From positions 31,284 through 95,283 of the forward strand of contig NZ_AUFL01000020.1 in NCBI RefSeq assembly GCF_000426485.1: a stretch of 64,000 nucleotides of DNA. Reading direction: 5' to 3'. The position numbers and the translations under genes were made by a program. Of the stretch, positions 1 through 8,391 are shown in pieces. The DNA comes from Indolivaga capnocytophagoides DSM 22835 (GTDB lineage Bacteria; Bacteroidota; Bacteroidia; Bacteroidales; Dysgonomonadaceae). Below the pieces are notes generated by a model. That model searched no databases and was not told the origin of the DNA. It worked only from the letters and a program-made list of their open reading frames with translations. Position 1 is the first letter of the stretch. Every line of letters starts with the position of its first letter.

Positions 1-270
1 CTGATCTTCTCTGCGGGGATAACTGACACCGGGCTGTTTCGGAAAGATCATAGGATCATCTAACGAATGAACATAGCTAAATGCTCCATTCAGTAAATAA
101 CGACCTGCGTCTATCCAGTGTTTTCTGGTCATTCCCGTATAGGGGCTTTGTTTAAGATCCGGTTGATCTATAGTAAATGTGTTTCCTTTATCCGAAGTTG
201 CATGTAATTGTAGTATCGGCAATGCGATACAAGCAAACACAAAAAAGATTCTTAATAGCTTTTTGTTCAT
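1..270 (-). CDS. DUF2264 domain protein, N-terminal part (runs off window)
   Basis: Reading leftward from the ATG at 268-270 gives 90 residues that continue past the window edge. The first ~25 residues form a signal peptide ([10 protein letters not shown] start, hydrophobic core, LHA end). The mature part has the patterns [20 protein letters not shown] and [11 protein letters not shown], which I recognise as the start of the DUF2264 family, exported proteins often linked to polysaccharide breakdown in Bacteroidetes. The exact substrate is unknown. The gene lies just downstream of the terminator of the large efflux operon, so it probably has its own promoter at about 271-304. The family call is from memory of the motif; export is well supported. 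Confidence 0.7.
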   Translation of the reverse strand, partial: MNKKLLRIFFVFACIALPILQLHATSDKGNTFTIDQPDLKQSPYTGMTRKHWIDAGRYLLNGAFSYVHSLDDPMIFPKQPGVSYPRREDQ

Positions 271-304
271 GTTTGGTTAGATTTTGAAAAAGTATAACAT
301 GAAA

Positions 305-348
305 CAAAAATAGCTAATGTCCCCTTATCATAGGGGGACAAATAGCTA
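305..348 (-). terminator. Rho-independent terminator of the ABC efflux operon
   Basis: TGTCCCC (318-324) pairs with GGGGACA (334-340), and outer TAGCTA (311-316) pairs with TAGCTA (343-348). Read leftward, the hairpin is followed by a TTTTTG run. It sits 32 bases after the stop codon of the last permease gene. Confidence 0.8.
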
Positions 349-379
349 AATAAGGTCTAATATTAAGTCAAAAGCCCAA

Positions 380-2764
380 CTATTCACTTTTTAAAGACTT
401 CATCGGATTGCTGTTGGCGGCTTTTAAGGATTGAATAGTGATTGATGATATGGATATAATCATCACTGTTGCTCCTGCAGCGACAAATATCCATCCGTTA
501 ACGGAGGTTTGGTATGCAAAATTTTTCAGCCACATCTGTAATGTATAATATGATACAGGTACAACAAGTATAAATGCAAATACTATATATTTCACAAAAT
601 CGAGGTTGATCATTTTTATAATATCAAAGGCAGTGGCCCCATTGATTTTTCGGATGCTTATTTCTTTTTTCCTCTGTTTGATAATGAATGCAACAAATGT
701 GATCAAACTCAGGTTTGCAATCAGTAAACACAAAGCAGTGAAGATATATATAATAACCTCTCCATTCAGTTCGTTTCTGTAAACATCTTTATAAAGATCA
801 TCTAAGTAATTGTAAGCAAGAGGATATTCGGGGATAATTTCTTTCCATACAGATTGGAGAACCTGTAAACCTTTTTCAGTCTCATGTTCTTCTGTCCGTA
901 TCATGATACTGTTTAAGAAAAATGCTCTCTGTATGATTATAAGAGGAGACGGGGTTTCGAAACTGGTGGTGTAGTTGAAATGATCTATAACTCCGCAGAT
1001 CGTTCCGTGGTCGATATAATTAATGGAACCATGTTGCATGGTCAGACTTTTTCCGATGGCATCTTCCGCTGATTTAAAGCCTAGTGCAGTAATAGCTTCT
1101 TTATTTATTATATAGTTTTCGGTAATTGTTTTATCGTATTCCTTTCCGTCGAACATATCGAACAGCATTTTCTGTTGTTCAATATAATTGTATTTATTAG
1201 GTGGATATAATGTTCCTTCTGCCAGAGGAATACCGAAAAATGGAAAGAATCCTTCACCTACAATAAGCACAGGGATGTTTACATCGTCAGCAAGAGAATC
1301 CGTTTTTACACTTATTGCATCTCTTACAGCCGATCCGGGAAGTTGCATAGATGCAGTTACTGCTTCTATTTCGGAATGTTTTAGCAGTTCTGATCTGAGT
1401 AGTTCATAGCGGGATTGAACCAATTCCGGTTGTTCTTTCAGAGTTATTATTTTGTCGGTATCTGGTGTTACTTGTTGCTGACGGATTACAGACATTTGAC
1501 GGTTGATGGTGATTCCCCATACCAAAGCAAAAATAACCAATGCAAATTGTATTGTAAATAAAGATCTGATCGAAGCCGATGATTTCCTTTTTGATGCAAA
1601 ATGATCTCCCGATGCAGATATCTTATATGATAAAAGAGGGATAATAGAAACCGAAACAACAAATAAAAATAGCACACAAATACAAATAAGATATTCCGAA
1701 ATGGATAGATAATTTAAATCGAACCCCAAATGCGGAGCTATAAGATAAATCCCCACCCCGCCAACTATTACAGCTAATGTGCACAGCATAAATGCAATGA
1801 ATGTTTCTTCTTTAAATATAACGGAAAAAGGAGCTCCATTTAGCCTGAGTAATTGATAATACCTTTTATTTGCAGAAATAATGAGGCTCGAATTGAGCCA
1901 TAGATTAAACATTACGATGATAAACAAAAACAAGTTAGCCCCTGCTATGATATACAGATAATAAATATTACCATTGGTGCTAAGTTCTCGTAATACCCTG
2001 CTATGTAAATGTATATTAGTAAGAGGGGTAAATATTAGTTGTTCTTTGTATTTCTTATCTTTGTTGAGTTTTGCAAGCTGTTCATTCAGCGTGTTTTGCA
2101 GGGTATTTACCTCCGTGTTTTTTCTTAATAAAAGATATGTATAGTTCCAATCGATCTCATTCTTCTCATCTTTATGTATAATAAGGTCGGTCTGTAAATG
2201 AGAATTGAAAGGAAAGTCTTTAAATATTCCTTTTATAGTGTACTTATTTGAATTTGTCCGCCGGCTCTCAATTTCAATACTTTTGCCTATAACGTCGGAT
2301 AGAGATCCGATTTGTTTGGCTAATTTTTCGCTGATTATTACACTTCCCGGTTCAGACAAGACGGTGTTTCTTTCTCCTTCTAGCAACGGGTAGCTAAATA
2401 CTTTTAAGAAATTAGGACTGGCGAATATAAAATTATTAATGATAACAGATTTCTCGTTGTAAATAAGTACTCCGGCATTGACATTTACCAGTTTAACTAT
2501 ATCTTCGACTTCGGCCGACTGACGTAGTATCTCGTCATACGAATCGCGGATAATACGCCCGTCTATGGCTTCGTCATTAATCTGTACACTCAATCGGGCT
2601 ATTCGGTCCGCATCTTTATTAAATCTATCGAAACTGGTTTCTCTTTTGATGTATATGTATGATAGCACCATACATCCGAAGATGAGAGAGATACCCATCA
2701 AATTGACGAGACGGAGTCCCTTGTTTCTCAGTATCCGCCGTTGTATAACACTCCAGTTTACCAT
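380..2764 (-). CDS. FtsX/MacB-type ABC transporter permease (permease E)
   Basis: This 794-residue inner-membrane permease is of the MacB_PCD plus FtsX type. An N-terminal membrane segment lies at about residues 18-40, then a large periplasmic domain, a first group of FtsX segments around 270-420, a second periplasmic domain, and a C-terminal FtsX unit with three segments ending in LKAANSNPMKSLKSE. KEISIRKINGAT before the C-terminal segments is the typical cytoplasmic loop that meets the ATPase. It is the last gene of the leftward operon and starts one base after the stop of permease D, so the two are probably translationally coupled. Such permeases usually work with LolD/MacB-like ATPases in mechanotransmission-type export; the cargo here is unknown. 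Confidence 0.9.
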   Translation of the reverse strand: MVNWSVIQRRILRNKGLRLVNLMGISLIFGCMVLSYIYIKRETSFDRFNKDADRIARLSVQINDEAIDGRIIRDSYDEILRQSAEVEDIVKLVNVNAGVLIYNEKSVIINNFIFASPNFLKVFSYPLLEGERNTVLSEPGSVIISEKLAKQIGSLSDVIGKSIEIESRRTNSNKYTIKGIFKDFPFNSHLQTDLIIHKDEKNEIDWNYTYLLLRKNTEVNTLQNTLNEQLAKLNKDKKYKEQLIFTPLTNIHLHSRVLRELSTNGNIYYLYIIAGANLFLFIIVMFNLWLNSSLIISANKRYYQLLRLNGAPFSVIFKEETFIAFMLCTLAVIVGGVGIYLIAPHLGFDLNYLSISEYLICICVLFLFVVSVSIIPLLSYKISASGDHFASKRKSSASIRSLFTIQFALVIFALVWGITINRQMSVIRQQQVTPDTDKIITLKEQPELVQSRYELLRSELLKHSEIEAVTASMQLPGSAVRDAISVKTDSLADDVNIPVLIVGEGFFPFFGIPLAEGTLYPPNKYNYIEQQKMLFDMFDGKEYDKTITENYIINKEAITALGFKSAEDAIGKSLTMQHGSINYIDHGTICGVIDHFNYTTSFETPSPLIIIQRAFFLNSIMIRTEEHETEKGLQVLQSVWKEIIPEYPLAYNYLDDLYKDVYRNELNGEVIIYIFTALCLLIANLSLITFVAFIIKQRKKEISIRKINGATAFDIIKMINLDFVKYIVFAFILVVPVSYYTLQMWLKNFAYQTSVNGWIFVAAGATVMIISISSITIQSLKAANSNPMKSLKSE

Positions 2765-2765
2765 A

Positions 2766-5102
2766 TTACTCGTTTTTCAAAGTTTTTATAGGGTTTGCCG
2801 TTGCAGCCTTCCAGCTTTGCATCGTAATGGATATGGCTGATATAGCTAGAATAAATAATCCTGAAAAAACAAATATCCACCAGCTGAGATCTGTTTTATA
2901 AGCATAGTTTTCGAGCCATTTCTGCATAATATAATAGGAGAGGGGAACAGCTATAATAAAAGCCAGAACAATCCACTTTATAAAGTCCATGTTCAGCATT
3001 TTTATAATACTCAATTCGGTTGCTCCGTTTACTTTCCGTACGCCTATTTCTTTTTCTTTCTGTTGTACATAGTATAAAGACATAGCGAGTATTCCCATTA
3101 CTAAAATGATAATAGTAAGTATGGTAAAGGCAACTAATAATTTAGACGTCTTTTGTTCCTTTTCATACCACTGATTTAACATAGAGTCTGCAAATCGGGA
3201 TTCGAATCCATTATTCCCTGTAAATTCGCTATATGCTTTTTTTAGATTATCAGCTACTTTTCCTGGATTCTCGGATTTATTAATTTTAGCACTGATAGTC
3301 CATGCATTTCCCATATATTTATTTCCTAGTTTACAAAATAGCATAGGTCCCACATCAGAGTGTAACGGTCTGAAATTAAAGTTGTCAATTATACCGCATA
3401 GCTGTAAATCATTATTGAAAATACCGGTTAATCTCATTGTTTTCTTATCTGGACGTATCTTATCAAAGCCTATTTTGTTGATAAGGATATATGTGCTATC
3501 AGGAGCCGAGAAGCCATTGTATTCTACATGTATATTATACACATCGAAGAAACTGCTGTCTATACTGAATACTTGGAAACTATGAGATTCTCCATCTTTT
3601 TCAAACGACCAGTTATTGCCTGCGTCTAATGGTGTTCCTGCTGAAAAAGATGCAGCATCCACACCCGGTACAGATAGTAGCTTGTTTTTTAGAGCGGGAA
3701 TTTGTTTATCCAAAACAATATTATCCATAATGAATATTGAGGAATGATTGAAGCCCATATCGTAATTCATCATAAAATAAGTCTGTTTTAGTATAAAAAG
3801 ACAGCAAACCAATAACGTAAACGCTACCGTATACTGAAAAGTGATGAGTACTTTAGAATATACTGTCTTTATTTTATGAGAATACATTCCTTTAACTACT
3901 TCTATCGGGTCGAATCGGGCAATAGTTATAGCTGGAATAATTCCGGAGATAGTTCCTATTAGAATAATTCCTATTATCAATATGACAATGTATGCAACGG
4001 TAAATTGGGCTGTAAGGTTTAATTTAGTATTCAAGACTTCATCAAAGAAAGGTTCAGCGACAAATGCAAAGAATAATCCGATGACGAATGCTATAAATGT
4101 CATAACAATAGACTCGAAGACAAATTGCCTGATAATATCCGCTTGAGAGCAGCCTAACAGCTTTTTTAATGCAGCCTCTTTTCCTCTCTTGGACGCTTGT
4201 GAAACAGATAGATTGATATAGTTTAGTATGGCAACCAATAATATGAGTATGGTTATTGCAAAATATACGGAAACAACGGTTTTACTATTTCCCCTTATTC
4301 CTGCAGCTCCTGCACCTATACCGCTAAAATAGATATCAGTTAATGGGATAAATTCGACACTTGAGCAGAAATTTTGTTTGAATAACCAGTAATCTTTTTT
4401 GAAAAGATCTAGTAGCATAGGTGCTTTAGCAGAGAGATTTGTACCTTCTTTCTCGAGAAAGTAAACACAGAAAGAACTATTTCCCCAATTCTCCATAACA
4501 TCTTTACCCCAATATTCTTTAATCATGTGATAGTTAACTACCATTTCATTTTCCGGAAATTGAGTGTTTGAGGGGAATTTTTCCATGATTCCGGTTACTT
4601 CTAAAGGAATACTGTCGTTCAGATAGATATATTTACCGATCGGATCAGCATTGTCAAATATCCTTTTTGCCAGCGAAGGAGTGATTACAACAGTCCTTTC
4701 GGTTTGTAATACTGTTGAAGGGCTTCCCTGTATCAGTTTAAAAGAGAACATTTTGAAGAAATCCTTATCTGCAAAAAGTGCTTTGATCCTTTGCTTGTCA
4801 TTTTTGTCTTTTATAAATACCTCACGTGATACTATCCTGGTATATGTTTCTACTTCGGGACATCTATCTTTCACAAAATCAGCTACAGGATTTGCATAAT
4901 TAGCATTTTCCGGTCCATGTCCCAAAAGAAAAATACGGTCTTTGTTCTTATGGAAAGTATCAACGGAGAGCTCCTGAATTACATAAGTAGAGAGCAGAAA
5001 CACAAACATCAGTGATATTGCAAAACCAAGTATCGATACTGTACTATAGAGTTTGTTTCGTGATAAGAATTTTATATAGGACTTTATGCTTAAAGGCTTC
5101 AT
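2766..5102 (-). CDS. FtsX/MacB-type ABC transporter permease (permease D)
   Basis: The product has 778 residues and the same layout as its neighbours: a membrane segment at about residues 20-42, a periplasmic MacB_PCD domain, a central FtsX block (about 275-410), a second periplasmic domain and a C-terminal FtsX block. The loop KEIGVRKVNGAT precedes the last segments. It follows permease C after a 102-base gap that carries a copy of the dispersed repeat, and is followed by permease E after one base. It is distinct enough from the other four permeases in the operon that it is not a recent duplicate. Function is assigned by family; the substrate cannot be read from the sequence. Confidence 0.9.
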   Translation of the reverse strand: MKPLSIKSYIKFLSRNKLYSTVSILGFAISLMFVFLLSTYVIQELSVDTFHKNKDRIFLLGHGPENANYANPVADFVKDRCPEVETYTRIVSREVFIKDKNDKQRIKALFADKDFFKMFSFKLIQGSPSTVLQTERTVVITPSLAKRIFDNADPIGKYIYLNDSIPLEVTGIMEKFPSNTQFPENEMVVNYHMIKEYWGKDVMENWGNSSFCVYFLEKEGTNLSAKAPMLLDLFKKDYWLFKQNFCSSVEFIPLTDIYFSGIGAGAAGIRGNSKTVVSVYFAITILILLVAILNYINLSVSQASKRGKEAALKKLLGCSQADIIRQFVFESIVMTFIAFVIGLFFAFVAEPFFDEVLNTKLNLTAQFTVAYIVILIIGIILIGTISGIIPAITIARFDPIEVVKGMYSHKIKTVYSKVLITFQYTVAFTLLVCCLFILKQTYFMMNYDMGFNHSSIFIMDNIVLDKQIPALKNKLLSVPGVDAASFSAGTPLDAGNNWSFEKDGESHSFQVFSIDSSFFDVYNIHVEYNGFSAPDSTYILINKIGFDKIRPDKKTMRLTGIFNNDLQLCGIIDNFNFRPLHSDVGPMLFCKLGNKYMGNAWTISAKINKSENPGKVADNLKKAYSEFTGNNGFESRFADSMLNQWYEKEQKTSKLLVAFTILTIIILVMGILAMSLYYVQQKEKEIGVRKVNGATELSIIKMLNMDFIKWIVLAFIIAVPLSYYIMQKWLENYAYKTDLSWWIFVFSGLFILAISAISITMQSWKAATANPIKTLKNE

Positions 5103-5143
5103 ATGCAGATGTTTTTTTAGTGACAGAAAGTATTAATCATATA

Positions 5144-5204
5144 TCTTCAAGTTATAATAAGCTCGATTTATTATACATGCCAAGTAATAAATAGGCTTGG
5201 AACC
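5144..5204 (+). repeat. Dispersed efflux-locus intergenic repeat, copy R6
   Basis: The gap between permease C and permease D holds a diverged copy ending in GCCAAGTAATAAATAGGCTT then GGAACCTT. Over about 60 bases it resembles the copies at 14496 and 7598 (shared landmarks: TTCAAGTTAT, TTATAC or ATTATA, CCAA, AATAAA, and a final AGGYYTGNGACCTT-like palindrome). Confidence 0.55.
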
Positions 5205-7556
5205 TTAATCGTTTTTCAGTGCTTTAACAGGGTTGGTTGTTGCGACTTTCCATGTTTGGTAACTTACCGTTACTAACGCTATTAGTATAATCAGGATGCC
5301 GATTAATGAGAATACCCACCAATCTAAGTCGGTTTTTACGATATAGTCATCCAGCCATTCTTGTAAAGAAAAATAAGATATCGGCAATGCAATAATGAAA
5401 GCTATTATTACCCAGACAATAAAATCACGGTTTAGTAATTTCATTAGATCCAATGTTGTAGCTCCATTTACTTTGCGCAGTCCTATTTCTTTTATTCTTC
5501 TTTGTGTCGAGTAATACGCCATGGCAAATAATCCGGCTACAGTTATAATAATAGTGATGATCATGGCAAACAGTAAAACTTTGCCCGAATTTAGATCCGA
5601 TTTATAAAGGTTTCTGTAAATATTATCCAGATAATGATACTCGAAGGGAACAAGCGGTACTGTTGCCTTCCATTTTTGTTCAATCTTCTTTAGAGCTTTT
5701 TCTGGATCTCCTTTTATTTTAAAAAATAGAACTTTTCCTCCGCTATTAGATTTAGCTGTAAATCTGATATATACCTGAGCATCAATAGGTGAGTGGAAAG
5801 AACGGGTTTGTGCGTCTTTTACAACTCCGGCTATAGTTATTGGGCTTTTAGAGAGTCCATTCGGGAGAATTATTTTACCGACAGGATCTGTCAAGCCGAA
5901 TATTTTTACAGCAGTTTCGTTTACAACACAAATATTGAGACTGTCGGCTGCTCCCAGATATAAAGGGTTTTCTCCTTCAATTATTTTCATTCCGAAAAAA
6001 TCGAAATAATTAGGCTCAATACGGCATACCTCTGCATTGTATTGTTTTTCGAGATTTTCTGGCAAAGAATAAGTCCATCCCTGTACCCAGTCTGTAGGAA
6101 GTGAATTCTTTATTGTGATGTCAGTAATTGATGTTTCCTGCATCATTTCACTTCTGAATGAGTTGAAGTTCTTTCCAAACTTGTCCCTGCTGTTGACTGT
6201 TATAATATGCTCTATATTAAATCCTAAATCGTGATTAATCAGAAAATCTATTTGTTTATAAATAAAAGTAACACTCATCAATAGTATGATTGATGCTGTG
6301 AACTGTATTACAATCAGTGTTTTTTGTAGTAATGATATCCGCTTTCCTCTGAATTTGCCCGACAACGTTTCTATTATATTGAATTTAGTCATATATATTG
6401 CAGGAAAAGATCCGGCAAGAAGTGTGGTGAAAATAAAAAGCAGAACTATATATAAATAGAGTTGAGGTGAGCTGAAATCAATCTCAACACTTGATGTTGT
6501 AAACTGATTGAAAACAGGGAGCACCAGATGGGCGAGCATGATACCGATAAATATTGCGATGAATACGTAACCTGCAGTTTCAGTGTAAAACTCTTTAATA
6601 AGTTTTGATTTATTAGCTCCTTGAGATTTTTTGATACCTATACTTCTGGCTCTTATAAAAGAAGTGGAGACAAAGAGGTTTGCAAAATTGATGCACGAAA
6701 GAATAAGAATTATAAATGCTGTTGCGGTAAATACAATAATCAGAGATTTACTTTCTGTTACAGCATTTTCAAATTTGTCTTTTTCTCCCAAATGAATATC
6801 TTCGAGAGGTTGCAGGGATACTGTAGCTTCGTTTAGTTTAAACCAGTCAAGTCCGTTGCGGATAATTGTTGTAAGGCCTTTGGTTAATTGAAGGGTATCG
6901 GTGTTTTCCCTAAGCAAAAAATAAGTACAGAATATATCAGACCATCCCCATTTATTTTCAGCCAGATGCCCGAACATCGGGAAAACAATATCAGCCTGTA
7001 TATGAGAGTTTCGTGGAAAATCTTTCATCATACCCGACACCTTGAAATCCTGATTCTTATATCTGATTGTTTCCCCAATGGGGTCTTTACCCGGAAAAAG
7101 CAGATTAGCTGTGGTTTTACTTATAACTACTTTATCGGGAGTGTCTATTACATTTACCGGATTACCTTCGATAAGAGGAAAAGTAAAAAAAGAGAAGAAG
7201 TTATTATCTACGACTAGAACTCTGCCAATAGTGGATACCTGGTTACCGACCCAAATTTCGGATTCTTCGTTGTGAACAACCCTGCACATCGCTTCGATAT
7301 TTGGTAACTGGGCGATAGCTTCTTCTCCGAAAGGTTTAAATGTTGAAGTCAGATGTCTATCCACATCATTAAACTTAATGTCGAGGATAGAGCGGTATAT
7401 ACGGTCTCCATTCTTATGGAAGTTATCAAACTGAAGATTTTGGACAGTCCATAACCCGATAATAAGAGATACCATTATCCCCAGGCTAAGGCTGCAGATA
7501 TTTAATATACCGACTGTTTTCTGTTTTGAAAAATTTCTGATAAACTGCTTCAACAT
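5205..7556 (-). CDS. FtsX/MacB-type ABC transporter permease (permease C)
   Basis: The product has 783 residues: a membrane segment at about 17-40, a periplasmic MacB_PCD domain, a central FtsX block, a second periplasmic domain and a C-terminal FtsX block that ends TWKVATTNPVKALKND. KEIGLRKVNGAT marks the cytoplasmic coupling loop. It is the first gene after the single ATPase gene, from which it is separated by 102 bases carrying a repeat copy. The start ATG at 7554-7556 gives a normal N-terminal amphipathic stretch before the first membrane segment. This family exports or extracts substrates from the periplasmic face by mechanotransmission; what this one moves is unknown. Confidence 0.9.
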   Translation of the reverse strand: MLKQFIRNFSKQKTVGILNICSLSLGIMVSLIIGLWTVQNLQFDNFHKNGDRIYRSILDIKFNDVDRHLTSTFKPFGEEAIAQLPNIEAMCRVVHNEESEIWVGNQVSTIGRVLVVDNNFFSFFTFPLIEGNPVNVIDTPDKVVISKTTANLLFPGKDPIGETIRYKNQDFKVSGMMKDFPRNSHIQADIVFPMFGHLAENKWGWSDIFCTYFLLRENTDTLQLTKGLTTIIRNGLDWFKLNEATVSLQPLEDIHLGEKDKFENAVTESKSLIIVFTATAFIILILSCINFANLFVSTSFIRARSIGIKKSQGANKSKLIKEFYTETAGYVFIAIFIGIMLAHLVLPVFNQFTTSSVEIDFSSPQLYLYIVLLFIFTTLLAGSFPAIYMTKFNIIETLSGKFRGKRISLLQKTLIVIQFTASIILLMSVTFIYKQIDFLINHDLGFNIEHIITVNSRDKFGKNFNSFRSEMMQETSITDITIKNSLPTDWVQGWTYSLPENLEKQYNAEVCRIEPNYFDFFGMKIIEGENPLYLGAADSLNICVVNETAVKIFGLTDPVGKIILPNGLSKSPITIAGVVKDAQTRSFHSPIDAQVYIRFTAKSNSGGKVLFFKIKGDPEKALKKIEQKWKATVPLVPFEYHYLDNIYRNLYKSDLNSGKVLLFAMIITIIITVAGLFAMAYYSTQRRIKEIGLRKVNGATTLDLMKLLNRDFIVWVIIAFIIALPISYFSLQEWLDDYIVKTDLDWWVFSLIGILIILIALVTVSYQTWKVATTNPVKALKND

Positions 7557-7597
7557 ACCACAGGTTTTTTAATGAAAAGATTTTATATAGAGGCAAA

Positions 7598-7658
7598 TAT
7601 CAAGATGTAATTTGTTTTTTTACGTATACTTACCTAAGTAATAAAGAGGTCTGTGACC
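7598..7658 (+). repeat. Dispersed efflux-locus intergenic repeat, copy R3
   Basis: The gap between the ATPase and permease C contains TACTTACCTAAGTAATAAAG followed by AGGTCTGTGACCTT. The last part is a near-palindrome, and the block matches the reverse complement of the copy at 13091. Confidence 0.65.
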
Positions 7659-8339
7659 TTATAGTTTGTTGGCAACCTCAGTTACAATTTGCCCGTCAAA
7701 TAAATTTATAACCCTGTGGGCAAAAGACGAATCGTGTAGGGAGTGAGTCACCATGATGATCGTAGTTCCTTCCTGATTTAGTTCCGAGAGCAGATTCATT
7801 ACATCTTGTCCGTTTTTAGAATCCAGATTACCTGTCGGCTCATCGGCAAGTATCAGTTTAGGGTTAGCAACTACTGCACGTGCTATGGCTACACGTTGTT
7901 GCTGACCTCCTGATAACTGATTGGGAAAATGCTTCGCACGGTGGCTTATATTCATTCTGCGGAGAGCTTCTTCTACTCTCGCTTTACGCTCCGATGCTTT
8001 CACATTCATATAAATCAGAGGAAGTTCAACGTTTTCGTATACATTCATCTCTTCTATTAGATTGAAACTCTGGAAAACAAAACCGATATTGCCTTTTCGG
8101 GTTTCCGTACGGTCCTTTTCTTTCAGGTGTCCCACTTCTTTATCAGCCAGATAATATTCTCCGGATGTAGGATTATCTAATAGCCCGAGGATATTCAAAA
8201 GTGTCGATTTACCGCATCCCGAAGGACCCATGATAGCAACAAATTCTCCTTCGGTTACGTGCATGGACACATCGTTGAGTGCTACAGTTTCGATTTCCTC
8301 TGTACGGAAGACTTTTTTTAAGTTATTAATCTTTAGCAT
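7659..8339 (-). CDS. ABC transporter ATP-binding protein, LolD/MacB type
   Basis: This 226-residue ATPase has every expected motif: Walker A GPSGCGKST (38-46), Q-loop Gln90, signature LSGGQ (142-146), Walker B LILADE (162-167) with the DEPTGNLDS sequence typical of the LolD/MacB/FtsE group, and the switch His199. It is a standalone ATP-binding subunit, not fused to a permease. It lies in the middle of the operon with two permease genes before it and three after it, and it is the only ATPase in the cluster. The likely role is to power one or several permease dimers together with the adaptor and TolC protein upstream. Confidence in the family is very high; the partner choice is inferred. Confidence 0.95.
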   Translation of the reverse strand: MLKINNLKKVFRTEEIETVALNDVSMHVTEGEFVAIMGPSGCGKSTLLNILGLLDNPTSGEYYLADKEVGHLKEKDRTETRKGNIGFVFQSFNLIEEMNVYENVELPLIYMNVKASERKARVEEALRRMNISHRAKHFPNQLSGGQQQRVAIARAVVANPKLILADEPTGNLDSKNGQDVMNLLSELNQEGTTIIMVTHSLHDSSFAHRVINLFDGQIVTEVANKL

Positions 8340-8391
8340 AATTGATCTATTTTAATTGTTTGTAAATACATATTTAGAGTTTTCTGAGATG